A stretch of DNA of 64,000 nucleotides from positions 124,001-188,000 of the forward strand of contig NZ_FMZJ01000001.1 in the NCBI RefSeq assembly GCF_900101455.1, given 5' to 3'. The number at the start of each line of letters is the position of its first letter. Position 1 is the first letter of the stretch. This document shows positions 1 to 10,559 of the stretch, piece after piece. The translations under genes and the position numbers were made by a program. Below the pieces are notes generated by a model. The model saw only the letters and a program-made list of their open reading frames with translations. It searched no databases and was not told the DNA's origin. The DNA comes from Sphingomonas sp. YR710 (GTDB lineage: Bacteria; Pseudomonadota; Alphaproteobacteria; Sphingomonadales; Sphingomonadaceae).

Positions 1-1385
<1,385 letters not shown>

Positions 1386-1412
1386 TCGGCAGCCAGTCCG
1401 GACGAATCCCTG

Positions 1413-1448
1413 TGCCGCCGCTTCGACGCTTTCGTCGAGGCGGCGGCA
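1413..1448 (+). terminator. Hairpin between ctaD and ctaB
   Basis: Two 16-base arms (1413-1428 and 1433-1448) pair with one G-U-type mismatch around a 4-base loop. There is no downstream T tract, so it is more likely an attenuator or mRNA-stability element than a full intrinsic terminator. Confidence 0.5.
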
Positions 1449-1471
1449 TCGGTTAGGAAGCAAGAGTAACA

Positions 1472-2383
1472 ATGGCGAGTAAGGCCCTTTCCCCCGCAGC
1501 CCCGATCCCCGCCGAGTGGCGTGATTTCGTGGCGTTGACAAAGCCCCGGGTCTTGTCGCTGGTGGTGTTCACAGGTCTGTGCGGCCTGCTCGCGGCACCG
1601 ACGACGATCAATCCGGTATTGGGTTTTACCGCCGTGCTGTGCATTGCGCTGGGCGCCGGTGCGGCCGGCGCGCTCAACCAATGGTATGAAGCGGATCTCG
1701 ACGCGAACATGCGCAGGACGGCGAATCGCCCGTTGCCGGCGGGCCGGATGGATCGCCAGTCGGCACTGCATTTCGGCGTCGGGCTCGGGAGCTTTTCGGT
1801 GATCCTGATGGGCCTCGCGATCAATGTTCTGGCTGCGGCATTGTTGCTCGGGTCGATCCTGTTCTATGTGCTGATCTATACCGTATGGCTGAAGCGCCGG
1901 ACGCCGCAGAATATCGTGATCGGCGGTGCGGCGGGAGCCTTCCCGGTGCTGATCGGCTGGGCCGCGGCGACGGGCCGGCTCGATACGTTGCCGCTGCTGA
2001 TGTTCGCTTTCGTCTTCCTGTGGACGCCTCCGCATTTCTGGTCGCTGTCGCTGTTCATCAAGTCGGACTATGCGAATGCCGGTGTGCCGATGATGCCCGT
2101 CGTGGCCGGTATTCCGGCGACCCGTATTCAGGTCATGCTGTACACCGTACCCATGGCGATCGCGGCCGTGATGCCGTGGCCGCTCGGCCTGACGGGCGCG
2201 ATCTATGGCGTAGGCGCTTCGGTCCTGTCGGCGATATTCCTTGGGCTCGCGGTGCGGGTCGGGTTGCGTCGTGAGAGCGATCCGTCCCGGATGAAGCCGG
2301 AGCGGCAGCTGTTCACATATTCGATGCTCTATCTGTTCGCGATGTTCGGGCTGATGGTGGCCGACAAGATGGTGATTGCATGA
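1472..2383 (+). CDS. ctaB: Protohaem IX farnesyltransferase (haem O synthase)
   Basis: A UbiA-superfamily prenyltransferase of 303 residues that transfers a farnesyl group to haem B to give haem O, the precursor of haem A in the oxidase. It is a polytopic membrane protein. The first Asp-rich, Mg-prenyl-diphosphate-binding region is visible around [12 protein letters not shown], followed by [10 protein letters not shown], which is characteristic of the CtaB/COX10 branch. The start at 1472 follows an AAGCAAGAG ribosome-binding region. The gene overlaps the next small ORF by 4 bases, indicating translational coupling with the assembly genes. Confidence 0.97.
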   Translation: MASKALSPAAPIPAEWRDFVALTKPRVLSLVVFTGLCGLLAAPTTINPVLGFTAVLCIALGAGAAGALNQWYEADLDANMRRTANRPLPAGRMDRQSALHFGVGLGSFSVILMGLAINVLAAALLLGSILFYVLIYTVWLKRRTPQNIVIGGAAGAFPVLIGWAAATGRLDTLPLLMFAFVFLWTPPHFWSLSLFIKSDYANAGVPMMPVVAGIPATRIQVMLYTVPMAIAAVMPWPLGLTGAIYGVGASVLSAIFLGLAVRVGLRRESDPSRMKPERQLFTYSMLYLFAMFGLMVADKMVIA

Positions 2384-2511
2384 CGATGCTGACTCCGCAG
2401 GAACAAGCCGAAGTTCGCCGCCGGCAGCGCTCGCGCTCGATCGTGACGGCACTCATCATCGGAGCCTTCGTGATCCTGGTCTATGCGATCTCGATCGCGA
2501 AGATGTCATGA
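2380..2511 (+). CDS. Small single-pass membrane protein between ctaB and ctaG (CoxF-like)
   Basis: A 43-residue protein. Its charged N-terminus ([19 protein letters not shown]) is followed by one hydrophobic segment (residues about 20-39) and a short tail. It overlaps the ctaB stop and the ctaG start by 4 bases each (ATGA junctions), so it is clearly translated as part of the operon. Small proteins at this position occur in many alphaproteobacterial oxidase operons and are annotated as CoxF or as oxidase assembly proteins. The assignment here rests on position and topology, not on a recognised motif. Confidence 0.8.
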   Translation: MTMLTPQEQAEVRRRQRSRSIVTALIIGAFVILVYAISIAKMS

Positions 2512-3083
2512 CAACGCTTGCCGCACCTTCGGGCCGCAACCGCCGCGTAGGCGTGATCACCTGCTCCGTGGCCGCAGCCATGCTCGGACTCGGCTATGCA
2601 TCATCGCCGCTTTACCGGATGTTCTGTCAGGCGACGGGTTTCGGCGGAACGACGCAGCGGAACGAAGGCGGGCAGGCTCCCGGCGCGGTTGTTGGCAAGA
2701 TCATCAATGTGCGTTTCGACGCCAATGTGTCGCCATCCTTGCCGTGGAAATTCGAACCCGAGGTCAAGGTCTCGCGGGTAGCGATCGGCGCTCGTGAAAT
2801 GGCCTTTTTTACGGCCACGAACATGTCGGATCATGCGATCACAGGAACCGCGGCGTTCAATGTGTCGCCCGAAAATGTCGGGCAATATTTTACCAAGATT
2901 CAGTGCTTCTGCTTCACCAGCCAGACGCTGAAGCCGGGCGAGACGGTGCGTATGCCCGTCGTCTATTATGTCGATCCGGCGCTCCTGAAAGACAAGGACG
3001 CCAGGGATCTGAACGAAATCACATTATCCTACACCTTCTTTCGGGCCAAATCCGGTGTGGATTCCGGCGCGACAGGCGGCTAA
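2508..3083 (+). CDS. ctaG: Cytochrome c oxidase assembly protein CtaG (Cox11)
   Basis: Copper chaperone of 191 residues that delivers Cu to the CuB site of subunit I. It has one N-terminal membrane anchor (VGVITCSVAAAMLGLGY) followed by a periplasmic beta-rich domain. The Cox11 copper-binding motif CFCF is present, as are the conserved SPLYRMFCQATGFGGT segment after the anchor and the KPGE stretch after CFCF. I chose the ATG at 2508 because it overlaps the preceding small ORF by ATGA and puts the anchor 15 residues from the start. A longer reading from 2376 would duplicate the upstream coding region. Confidence 0.96.
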   Translation: MTTLAAPSGRNRRVGVITCSVAAAMLGLGYASSPLYRMFCQATGFGGTTQRNEGGQAPGAVVGKIINVRFDANVSPSLPWKFEPEVKVSRVAIGAREMAFFTATNMSDHAITGTAAFNVSPENVGQYFTKIQCFCFTSQTLKPGETVRMPVVYYVDPALLKDKDARDLNEITLSYTFFRAKSGVDSGATGG

Positions 3084-3137
3084 GGCACGTTTCAACGAAC
3101 ATTTTCAGGCAACAAACGACCACCAGGGGCGCGAAAA

Positions 3138-4007
3138 ATGGCCGGAGCGAAGAGCCACGATTATCATATTTTGCCGCCGAGTCCTTGGCCTCTCATGGGG
3201 GCCTTCTCGGCGCTGACGATGGCCGCAGGCGGCATCATGTGGATGCACAAGGCGGCCTATGGCGGCGAGGTGTTCTTCCTCGGCCTGCTCGGCGTACTCG
3301 CCACGATGTTTTTCTGGTGGTCCGATGTGATCAAGGAAGCGCATGCCGGCGATCATACGCCGGTCGTGTCGCTGCACCTGCGCTACGGCATGATCCTGTT
3401 CATCGCATCGGAAGTGATGTTCTTCGTCGGCTGGTTCTGGTCGTGGTTCGATTTCTCGCTATTCCCGGCGCCGGTCGAAGTGATCAACGGCACAACATCG
3501 ATCGTCGCGGGTGCCAGTTCGATCGTTCATGGTGAGGGAATCTGGCCGCCCAAGGGGCTGGAAGTCATCGACGCGTTCCATTTTCCGCTGCTCAACACGC
3601 TGATCCTGCTCTGTTCGGGTACGACCATCACTTGGGCGCATCATGCGCTGATCCATGGCGATCGGGAGGGGCTGAAGAAAGGGCTTTGGCTCACGATCCT
3701 GCTCGGCATGACGTTCACGAGCATTCAGGCGTATGAATATGCGCACGCTCCGTTCGCCTTCAAGGGGCTGAACTATACGTCGGCCTTCTTCATGGCGACA
3801 GGGTTCCACGGCTTCCACGTGCTGGTCGGTACGATCTTCCTGATCGTGAACCTGATCCGGGCCTATAAGGGCGAATTCACGCCGAAGCAGCATTTCGGCT
3901 TCGAAGCAGCCGCCTGGTACTGGCACTTCGTCGACGTCGTATGGCTGTTCCTCTTCGTCGTCGTCTATGTCTGGGGTGGTTGGGGCGCGCCGGTTCACGC
4001 CGGCTGA
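3138..4007 (+). CDS. ctaE: Cytochrome c oxidase subunit III
   Basis: A 289-residue polytopic subunit of the aa3 oxidase that stabilises subunit I. It has the expected seven hydrophobic segments. Family signatures are the ASEVMFFVGWFWSWF stretch in an early helix, GFHGFHVLVGTIFL, and the C-terminal WYWHFVDVVWLFLF. It lies 54 bases after ctaG and completes the order ctaB-ctaG-ctaE. Confidence 0.98.
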   Translation: MAGAKSHDYHILPPSPWPLMGAFSALTMAAGGIMWMHKAAYGGEVFFLGLLGVLATMFFWWSDVIKEAHAGDHTPVVSLHLRYGMILFIASEVMFFVGWFWSWFDFSLFPAPVEVINGTTSIVAGASSIVHGEGIWPPKGLEVIDAFHFPLLNTLILLCSGTTITWAHHALIHGDREGLKKGLWLTILLGMTFTSIQAYEYAHAPFAFKGLNYTSAFFMATGFHGFHVLVGTIFLIVNLIRAYKGEFTPKQHFGFEAAAWYWHFVDVVWLFLFVVVYVWGGWGAPVHAG

Positions 4008-4028
4008 TCCTACAACGGGCAGGCATTT

Positions 4029-4083
4029 CGGAGGGCGCGGTGGCGGCGGGATGAAGACCATCCCCCGCGGCCGCGCCCTCCCG
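4029..4083 (+). terminator. GC-rich hairpin after ctaE
   Basis: The arms GGAGGGCGCGG and CCGCGCCCTCC flank a second short inverted repeat in the gap between ctaE and the DUF983 gene. No T run follows, so it may be an attenuator or a 3'-end stabiliser. Confidence 0.45.
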
Positions 4084-4103
4084 CATTTCTGGAAAGGGCC
4101 GCA

Positions 4104-4481
4104 ATGACCGATCCATATATGGCGCCTGCGCCGATCGAAGCAGCGGTCAAGGGGTTGTGTCCGCGCTGTGGCGCACCCGGCCTGTTCGATGGCTTTTTAC
4201 ACTTTGCGCCATCGTGCCGAGAATGTGCGCTGGACTATTCTTCGTTCAACGTCGGGGATGGTGCCGCGGCCTTCCTGATTTTGATCATCGGCGCGATCGT
4301 CAGCGTGCTGGCGATCGTCACCGATCTCAAGCTGTCGCCGCCCTGGTGGGTGCATATGATGCTGTGGATCCCGCTGACGATCGCGCTGACGGTCGGATCG
4401 CTGCGGATAGCAAAGGGCGTCCTGATCGCACTCGAGTTTCGTAACGCCGCCCGCGAGGGCCGGATAGCGGATCGGGACTGA
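4104..4481 (+). CDS. DUF983 family zinc-ribbon membrane protein
   Basis: A 125-residue protein with an N-terminal CPRC...CREC pair (residues about 19-41), typical of a zinc ribbon. Two hydrophobic segments follow, at about residues 52-72 and 80-105. DUF983 proteins are often found beside subunit III and SURF1 genes in alphaproteobacteria, which suggests a role in oxidase biogenesis; the molecular function is not established. Its stop overlaps the ATG of the next gene by one base. Confidence 0.9.
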   Translation: MTDPYMAPAPIEAAVKGLCPRCGAPGLFDGFLHFAPSCRECALDYSSFNVGDGAAAFLILIIGAIVSVLAIVTDLKLSPPWWVHMMLWIPLTIALTVGSLRIAKGVLIALEFRNAAREGRIADRD

Positions 4482-5110
4482 TGCGTCGGGTTCCCATCTT
4501 TGCGTCGCTCGTCGTTCTGCTGGCCGTGCTGACCATGGTCGGGCTCGGATTCTGGCAGATCCGCCGCGCGCACTGGAAGGAAGGGCTGCTGGTCCGTTAT
4601 GAGGCGGGGGCCCAGGCATCGGCGCTCAACGGGCTTCCGGTCGATATGACGATCGATGATCTGTCGTTCCGGAAAACCCGGCTCGGATGCCGGATCGTCA
4701 CGCCAATATTACAACTGGGCGGAGCGAACGCCGCAGGGCAAACGGGCTTTCGCAATATCGCGGGGTGCCAGTTGGATGATGGGCGCTCGATCATGGCCGA
4801 TATCGGGTGGAGCGCGATCAACAGTGGGAAGCCCGACCCCCGCAGCGGATTGAAGATAGAAGCCGCCGGCCGACTGATTCCCGACACGGTTCTGGCCGGT
4901 CGGATCTTCGGTGATCGTGCGGGATCAGCTGTTCCCCTGTTGATTGTCCTCGATCGGCCGGTGAGCGGGCTGGAGCCCAGCGTCGCGCCATCGATAGCAG
5001 AGATTCCCAACAATCATCGGGCCTATGCGGCGCAGTGGTTCCTGTTCGCCGCGACCGCGCTGATCATCTACGTTCTGGCGCTGCGGCGGCGGTACAAGAC
5101 GCGAGGTTGA
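4481..5110 (+). CDS. SURF1 family cytochrome oxidase biogenesis protein
   Basis: A 209-residue protein with a membrane segment at each end and a periplasmic domain between them, the standard SURF1 (Shy1) topology. The N-terminal GFWQIRRAHWKEGLL and the C-terminal NNHRAYAAQWFLFA are the two signature regions of the family. SURF1 proteins help insert haem A into subunit I. The gene starts on the last base of the DUF983 stop (TGATG), so the two are translationally coupled and close the oxidase locus. Confidence 0.95.
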   Translation: MRRVPIFASLVVLLAVLTMVGLGFWQIRRAHWKEGLLVRYEAGAQASALNGLPVDMTIDDLSFRKTRLGCRIVTPILQLGGANAAGQTGFRNIAGCQLDDGRSIMADIGWSAINSGKPDPRSGLKIEAAGRLIPDTVLAGRIFGDRAGSAVPLLIVLDRPVSGLEPSVAPSIAEIPNNHRAYAAQWFLFAATALIIYVLALRRRYKTRG

Positions 5111-5329
5111 GCCTAGCCGATGGGCTTTTGAGCGATGAGACAGGCGTGGCGAGTTTTCCACAACTTTCTTGCGGGTGGGAGGCGGGCAAGTGCTGTAAAT
5201 GCAATCGCTTGTTGCAACGCAGCAAAAAAAATGCTCCGTTCCTTAACAGAGGCCTTCTGAGGGCTTAAGCGTCTGGAAAGACAATCAGGCGCAAGATCCT
5301 TCCCAAGGCTTCCTGAAAGGGGTGTTGGT

Positions 5330-5878
5330 ATGGGTACGCACATGAGACCTGCAGACGGCGCGATGACCCTGGCGGAAATGAAAGAGTTCGCCAGCTTTCC
5401 CGCCTCGACGCAACGCTATATCCGAAGATCGCTCGACATCGGGCTCGTCCGGGAAGATGCCCTGGCGCGGTGGTCCCGCGACGTCGTTGAATCCGCCAGC
5501 ATCATGGCGCAGTCGCGCGTCTATGCGCGGCTCGATCACATCCGCGACATCGTGCCTGACGATAGCGGGCTCGACTCGGTGGAGCCTTTCATGGCGCCGC
5601 TGATTACGGTTTCTGCCTTCGATCTTGGCCAGGATCGGCTCAACAGCTTCGGTTCGTACCGCTTTCTTTACGAGCGGCTGATAGGTGCCAATGTCCGCCC
5701 GTGGTTGCCCGGCGCATTTTGCGCGGCGGCGGCCTTGCCGCACCTTCATCCCGAGAAAAGGCGCATCCTGTTGCAATCGATCAGCGAAGCGGCGGCCACG
5801 GCGCCGGGCTGGTCGAACCGCGAGCCGGCATTCTTCCCCGAATGGGTCGAAAAGGTTGAGATGCGCCTGCCGAACTGA
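5330..5878 (+). CDS. Hypothetical protein
   Basis: A 182-residue soluble protein that I cannot assign to a family. No signal peptide or membrane segment is visible. The composition is balanced and codon use resembles its neighbours, so it is probably a real gene. The start at 5330 is preceded by AAAGGGG at suitable spacing; a second ATG lies 12 bases downstream. The N-terminal half is charged and helical (FPASTQRYIRRSLDIG) and the C-terminal third is rich in Ala, Leu and Trp/Pro. It stands alone between the oxidase locus and the isomerase gene. Confidence 0.7.
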   Translation: MGTHMRPADGAMTLAEMKEFASFPASTQRYIRRSLDIGLVREDALARWSRDVVESASIMAQSRVYARLDHIRDIVPDDSGLDSVEPFMAPLITVSAFDLGQDRLNSFGSYRFLYERLIGANVRPWLPGAFCAAAALPHLHPEKRRILLQSISEAAATAPGWSNREPAFFPEWVEKVEMRLPN

Positions 5879-5997
5879 CCCAATATTTCATCATTTGGGT
5901 CATTTCAGCGATTGCATCATGGCTCCCAAATTTCGCATGAGGCGGAACTCGCACCGGTCATTGTCGTTCGGTGCGGGCAATATTGGGAGATGGAATC

Positions 5998-6840
5998 TTG
6001 GCGGTCATCGCGCTGACGACCCACCGCGTGAACAAGCCGTGGGGACGGCATGACCTTGCTCCCTTATTCGCCGATCAACCGGCGGATCAGGAGCCCACGG
6101 GCGAAATCTGGTTCGAAGATGCGGCCGACCCCCAGCGCGACCTGCTGATCAAATATCTTTTCACCAGCCAGAAACTGTCGGTGCAGGTGCACCCGAACGA
6201 CGCCCAGGCGCAGGCCCGGGGCTTTGCCCGCGGCAAGGATGAAGCCTGGGTGGTGCTTGCCGCCGATGCAGGCGCTACGATCGGGCTGGGACTGACGAAG
6301 GCCATTGATGCCGAAACCTTCCGCCGGTCGGTGCATGATGGAGCGATCGAGCATCTGGTCGATTGGCGGCCGGTGAAGGCCGGTGACGTCATTTATTCCC
6401 CGGCCGGAACCGTCCACGCGATCGGAGCCGGGCTCGTCGTACTCGAGGTTCAGCAGAATCTCGATCTCACCTATCGCTTGTACGATTATGGCAGCGCCCG
6501 CGAGCTCCACGTCGATGACGGTATCGCCGTGTCGACGCCAGGCCCCTATGTCGGCATAAGCCCGCCCCGCCCGGCCGGGAAAGATCGGCTGATCATGTCG
6601 GAAAATGCGGCTTTCGTTCTCGAAAGGTGGACGATGGCGGGCCGTTTCGCGATAGCGCCCGGAGTCGCGCCCATATGGCTGTTGCCGGTGGCGGGTCGGG
6701 TGATTGCCGATGGCCGCGCCGTCGAACTCGGCGATGCCGTGATCATCGAAGGCGAGTCGGCCATCGAGATCGATGCCGGCAGCACGCTCTATGTCGCTTA
6801 TCCCGGCGCGCGGGTGATCGAAGGCCTTATTCGCGCCTGA
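5998..6840 (+). CDS. Class I mannose-6-phosphate isomerase
   Basis: A cupin-type Zn enzyme that interconverts mannose 6-phosphate and fructose 6-phosphate and feeds GDP-mannose and exopolysaccharide synthesis. Diagnostic segments are VQVHPNDAQA, KDEAWVVL, YSPAGTVHAIGAGLVVLE (metal and active site) and LTYRLYDYG. The best start is TTG at 5998, seven bases after a GGGAGA ribosome-binding site, giving 280 residues. An in-frame GTG at 5971 would add nine residues but has no ribosome-binding site. The 3' end overlaps the convergent NUDIX gene by 14 bases. Confidence 0.92.
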   Translation: MAVIALTTHRVNKPWGRHDLAPLFADQPADQEPTGEIWFEDAADPQRDLLIKYLFTSQKLSVQVHPNDAQAQARGFARGKDEAWVVLAADAGATIGLGLTKAIDAETFRRSVHDGAIEHLVDWRPVKAGDVIYSPAGTVHAIGAGLVVLEVQQNLDLTYRLYDYGSARELHVDDGIAVSTPGPYVGISPPRPAGKDRLIMSENAAFVLERWTMAGRFAIAPGVAPIWLLPVAGRVIADGRAVELGDAVIIEGESAIEIDAGSTLYVAYPGARVIEGLIRA

Positions 6841-7597
6841 CCCTTGCGAAGGTCTGGCTGGTTACCGGGTAGCCAAGATGATCGGGAATGCAGAGCTTTT
6901 GCTCGTCCTCCTGATATTCGCGCCACGGCGTGATCGTTTCGATGGCGTAGCGCCGCGAAAAGGCGACCGCGTCGTCGAAGCTCGTCGAAAGCCCGATGCG
7001 TTCGAGATTGCGGCGGGTGGGGAAGATCAGGCTGCGGGTTCCGGCGTCGGCGAGCGCAAGGTGGCCGGCGGCGGTATCCCAGTGGCAACTGCTGCTTTCG
7101 GTACCGTCGGCGACGGCATCGGCATCATCCGGCGCCTGCGCGATATAGAATCGGGTGTCGAACGTGCGTTGGATCCGGTGCTTGGGCAGCCAGCGGGCGA
7201 ACGGATGCAGCCGGTGCGGATCCAGCCGTAGCTTCATGGCCCGGATCAGCTCGTGGAACGAGCGGCCGGCGGCGAGCGCGGATCGCAACTCGCGCGTCAT
7301 CGCCGGTTCGGTGAGTCCGTCGACGGCGGGCGCGATGCCGACTTCCTCGATGGTTTCGCGAATGGCGGCGATTCGGGCGACCATGTCGTCGGGTTCGACT
7401 GCGGGGCCATCGTGCAATATGGTCCGGTCCGATGCGATCGCGGCATCGTCCTCCTCGATCCGGCCGCCCGGAAAGACCATCGCCCCGCCCGCAAAAGCCA
7501 GATGCTGGCCACGCTCGACCATCAGCAATTCGGGCGCCGGTCCACCGGTGTCGCGCAGCAGGATCAACGTGGCGGCAGGGATGATCTTATTATCCAT
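6827..7597 (-). CDS. NUDIX hydrolase
   Basis: A 256-residue protein with the NUDIX fold. The N-terminal AATLILLRD and GGAMVFPGGRIEEDD lead into the helix AAIRETIEEVGIA, which supplies the REUxEExGU core of the Nudix box. A roughly 25-residue insertion separates the FPGG segment from this helix, as in the NUDT19/acyl-CoA-diphosphatase-like branch. The likely reaction is hydrolysis of a nucleoside diphosphate linked to another group; the substrate cannot be told from sequence. It converges on the isomerase gene with a 14-base overlap. Confidence 0.88.
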   Translation of the reverse strand: MDNKIIPAATLILLRDTGGPAPELLMVERGQHLAFAGGAMVFPGGRIEEDDAAIASDRTILHDGPAVEPDDMVARIAAIRETIEEVGIAPAVDGLTEPAMTRELRSALAAGRSFHELIRAMKLRLDPHRLHPFARWLPKHRIQRTFDTRFYIAQAPDDADAVADGTESSSCHWDTAAGHLALADAGTRSLIFPTRRNLERIGLSTSFDDAVAFSRRYAIETITPWREYQEDEQKLCIPDHLGYPVTSQTFARVRRE

Positions 7598-7679
7598 CGT
7601 GGCTTCTCCGAACCATTTTTCCGGTTACATGCTGCCCAGATCGCTTGGGGGACTATGGCGATGGCGGTCAAGCCCGTCA

Positions 7680-8993
7680 TTACCGCCGGGCGCTGCGCTC
7701 CGCCGCGAGCCGCGACATCAATATCGCCGATCGTTTCGCCTGCAGCGGGATCGAATCGAGATCGATCGTCTCGCCTGGCGCATGATCGCCCTCGCTATAG
7801 GGCCCCATGCCGGCGAAGCTGTCGACATCCTTCGCGACGAAGCTGATGTCGCCCGCGCCGCGCTTGAGCGGATCGAGCGGCGGCATGACCGCCAGGCCGA
7901 GGTCGCGGTTGACGCCGTTCAGCGCGTCGAGGATCGCCTGGTTGCCCGGGGTAGGCGCCATCGCCGGATAGCCGTCCTTCGGGAAGGAGAGCTCGGCCGA
8001 GGTTCCCGGCAGATGCGCAGCAATGATCGCTGCCATCTTCGTGCGCACCCGCTGGGTCTGCTGGTCGGACAGGGTACGCATATCGCCGCGCGCCTCGGCG
8101 ACCGGCGGTATGATATTGGACTTGCCGGTCGCGCTGGCGCGGATGCCTTCGGCATCGGTCTGTTCGGTCGCGCCGCCGGCGATCAGACCGACATTGTAGG
8201 TGAGGTTGGTCTCGGGCAGTTCGCGCCGGAAGCTGTCGATGATCCGGGCTAGTTCGTAGATCGCGCCATAGCCGGCGTTTGCGCCGAAAATTCCGCTCGA
8301 ATGGCCGGTCTTGCCGGTCGCCCTGACGATCCAGGAGGACGCGCTGCGTCGCGCGACCGATCCCATATCGCGGCCATTGTCGCGAACGAGTCCTTCATAA
8401 TCGAGCGCCACATCGGCGCGCTTGCCGGCGGCGATCAGATCGGCGCGGGCGATCGCGATCGGATCGCCGACATTCTCCTCGTCGCCGGTCAGCACCACTT
8501 CGATATTGGCTTTGGCGAGCGTTCCCGCCGCCTTCATCGCACGCAAGGCGGAGAGCATGACGATCATCCCGCCTTTGTCGTCGCCTGCGCCCGGCCCCTC
8601 GGCCTTCGATCCCTTGACGGTAAAATGCTGGAACGGGCTATCCGGCTCGAACACCGTATCGAGATGGCCGATCAGCAGCAGCCGCTTCATGCCCTTCGCA
8701 CCTTCATGCACCGCGATGATATGGCCCGCCCGCCCGGCGGCGGCCATCGGCACCCAGCGCACCGTGAAGCCCAGGGGTTCCAGTTCGGCGCGCATCAGCT
8801 CGCCGATCCGGGTGACGCCGGCCAGATTCGCCGTACCCGAATTAATGTTCACCAGCTTCTCGAGCAGCGCGATCGATCGCGAGGTTTCAGCCTCGACGGT
8901 GGTCGCCATAGCCTTCTCCGGCGCACTCAAACCGGCGAAAGCCGGCGTGCAAAGCGATGCGATCGCACAGAAAAGGCCGATTTTGCGTATCAT
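7680..8993 (-). CDS. Secreted M20 family metallopeptidase (glutamate carboxypeptidase-like)
   Basis: A 437-residue di-zinc exopeptidase. Residues 1-20 form a Sec signal peptide ending in TPAFA, so the enzyme acts in the periplasm or outside. M20 metal and catalytic motifs are present: GHLDTVFEPDSP (His and the following Asp), GAGDDKGGM (bridging Asp) and TGDEENVGDP (catalytic Glu pair). The start at 8993 is chosen for its GGAG ribosome-binding site and because it exposes the signal peptide; the reading frame runs open for 79 codons further upstream. CPG2-type enzymes release C-terminal glutamate; the actual substrate here is unknown. Confidence 0.9.
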   Translation of the reverse strand: MIRKIGLFCAIASLCTPAFAGLSAPEKAMATTVEAETSRSIALLEKLVNINSGTANLAGVTRIGELMRAELEPLGFTVRWVPMAAAGRAGHIIAVHEGAKGMKRLLLIGHLDTVFEPDSPFQHFTVKGSKAEGPGAGDDKGGMIVMLSALRAMKAAGTLAKANIEVVLTGDEENVGDPIAIARADLIAAGKRADVALDYEGLVRDNGRDMGSVARRSASSWIVRATGKTGHSSGIFGANAGYGAIYELARIIDSFRRELPETNLTYNVGLIAGGATEQTDAEGIRASATGKSNIIPPVAEARGDMRTLSDQQTQRVRTKMAAIIAAHLPGTSAELSFPKDGYPAMAPTPGNQAILDALNGVNRDLGLAVMPPLDPLKRGAGDISFVAKDVDSFAGMGPYSEGDHAPGETIDLDSIPLQAKRSAILMSRLAAERSARR

Positions 8994-9232
8994 CCGACAG
9001 CTCCGCTTGTAATTGGTGCGATCATGGGGCATATGCTGCAGCGCGTCGATGCTGTTTTGCAGCATTGTCTTCGAGCAGCGTGATCTCCTGGCCCACTCCA
9101 CAGGGCAGGCCGGCTCGGACCTCATGGACGCACCCCAAGCTGAGGCTTCCCAATTCACGCGGGTCGTCATGTGAACCCGCTGTCGCATGAACGCCTGTTC
9201 GTGCGCCCGCAATATTTTGCGAAAGATCATCT

Positions 9233-10552
9233 GTGACCAAATTTTCCGACCTTGGACTCATCGAGCCCATTCAGAGGGCGCTTGCCGCCAAGGGCTATGA
9301 CATTCCTACGCCAATCCAGGCGCAGGCCATCCCGCCGCTGATGCAGGGCCGCGATCTGTGCGGCATCGCGCAGACCGGCACCGGCAAGACCGCGGCGTTC
9401 GCGCTGCCGTCGCTCCATTATCTCACCGAAAACATCAAACATCGTCCGCCGCAGGGCTGCCGCATGCTCGTCCTCTCGCCGACCCGCGAGCTGGCCAGCC
9501 AGATCGCCGAGAGCTTCGTTCAATATGGCAAGTTCCTGCGCCTGAAGGTCGCCACCGTGTTCGGCGGCGTGCCGATCAACCGGCAGATCCGCGAGCTGCA
9601 GCAGGGCGTCGACATCCTCGTCGCCACCCCGGGCCGCCTGCTCGATCTGATCGATCAGCGCGCGCTGAGCCTGAAATATGTCGAGATCTTCGTGCTCGAT
9701 GAGGCCGATCAGATGCTCGATCTGGGCTTCATCCACGCGCTCAAGCGCATCGATGCGATGCTGCCGAAGAAGCGCCAGTCCTTGTTCTTCTCGGCCACCA
9801 TGCCGAAGGCGATCGCCGAACTGGGGGATCGCTTCCTGACCGATCCGATCAAGGTATCGGTCGCGCCGCAATCGACCACCGCCGAGCGGGTCGAGCAGTT
9901 CGCGACCTTCTGCAACCAGGCCGAAAAGCAGGCGCTGCTCACCTTGCGCATCCGTTCGGAGCCGATCGATCGCGCATTGGTCTTCACCCGCACCAAGCAT
10001 GGCGCCGATCGCGTCGTGAAGAATCTGCGCGCCGCCGGCATCGAAGCCGAGGCGATCCATGGCAATAAGAGCCAGCCGCAGCGCGAGCGGGCATTGGCGC
10101 TGTTCCGCAAGGGCGACATCAAGATCCTGGTCGCCACCGACATCGCCGCGCGCGGCATCGACGTCGGCGGGATCAGCCATGTCTTCAACTTCGAACTGCC
10201 CAACGTCGCCGAGCAATATGTCCACCGCATCGGCCGCACCGCGCGCGCCGGCGCCACCGGCATCGCGATGGCGTTCGTTGCCGATGACGAGCGGCCCTAT
10301 CTCAAGGCGATCGAAAAGCTCACCAAGGTGAAGCTCGAGGTAATCGGCCTGCCCGAGAACTTCCTCGCTGAGAAGGCCAAGCTGCCAAAGCTGGTCGTCT
10401 CGACCCACGAAGGCGCCCGTCCCGGCGGCGATCGCGGTCGGCGCCATGATGGCGGCGGCGAGCGTTCGGGTGAGCCGAAGCGCCACTTCAGCCGCCCCAA
10501 GGGCGCGCCGGGTGCGCATAAGGGCGCCGTACGGAAGTTCGGCGCGCGGTAA
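9233..10552 (+). CDS. DEAD-box ATP-dependent RNA helicase (RhlE-like)
   Basis: A 439-residue helicase starting at GTG. All core motifs are present: Q motif PTPIQAQAIP, Walker A AQTGTGKT, PTRELA, DEAD in VLDEADQMLD, SAT in FFSATMPKA, and in the second domain VATDIAARGID and HRIGRTARAG. The C-terminal roughly 65 residues are basic, Gly/Arg-rich and probably disordered, as is common for RNA-annealing tails. These enzymes unwind short RNA duplexes in ribosome assembly or mRNA decay. It is divergent from the M20 peptidase gene, with 239 bases between them. Confidence 0.95.
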   Translation: MTKFSDLGLIEPIQRALAAKGYDIPTPIQAQAIPPLMQGRDLCGIAQTGTGKTAAFALPSLHYLTENIKHRPPQGCRMLVLSPTRELASQIAESFVQYGKFLRLKVATVFGGVPINRQIRELQQGVDILVATPGRLLDLIDQRALSLKYVEIFVLDEADQMLDLGFIHALKRIDAMLPKKRQSLFFSATMPKAIAELGDRFLTDPIKVSVAPQSTTAERVEQFATFCNQAEKQALLTLRIRSEPIDRALVFTRTKHGADRVVKNLRAAGIEAEAIHGNKSQPQRERALALFRKGDIKILVATDIAARGIDVGGISHVFNFELPNVAEQYVHRIGRTARAGATGIAMAFVADDERPYLKAIEKLTKVKLEVIGLPENFLAEKAKLPKLVVSTHEGARPGGDRGRRHDGGGERSGEPKRHFSRPKGAPGAHKGAVRKFGAR

Positions 10553-10559
10553 CGAAACT

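Noticed and set aside
7155-8252. Plus-strand frame across the NUDIX and M20 genes
   Set aside because: It spans two well-supported minus-strand genes and has no family signature.
9227-10519. Minus-strand frame opposite the RNA helicase
   Set aside because: The helicase on the + strand has every DEAD-box motif; the opposite frame is a composition artefact.
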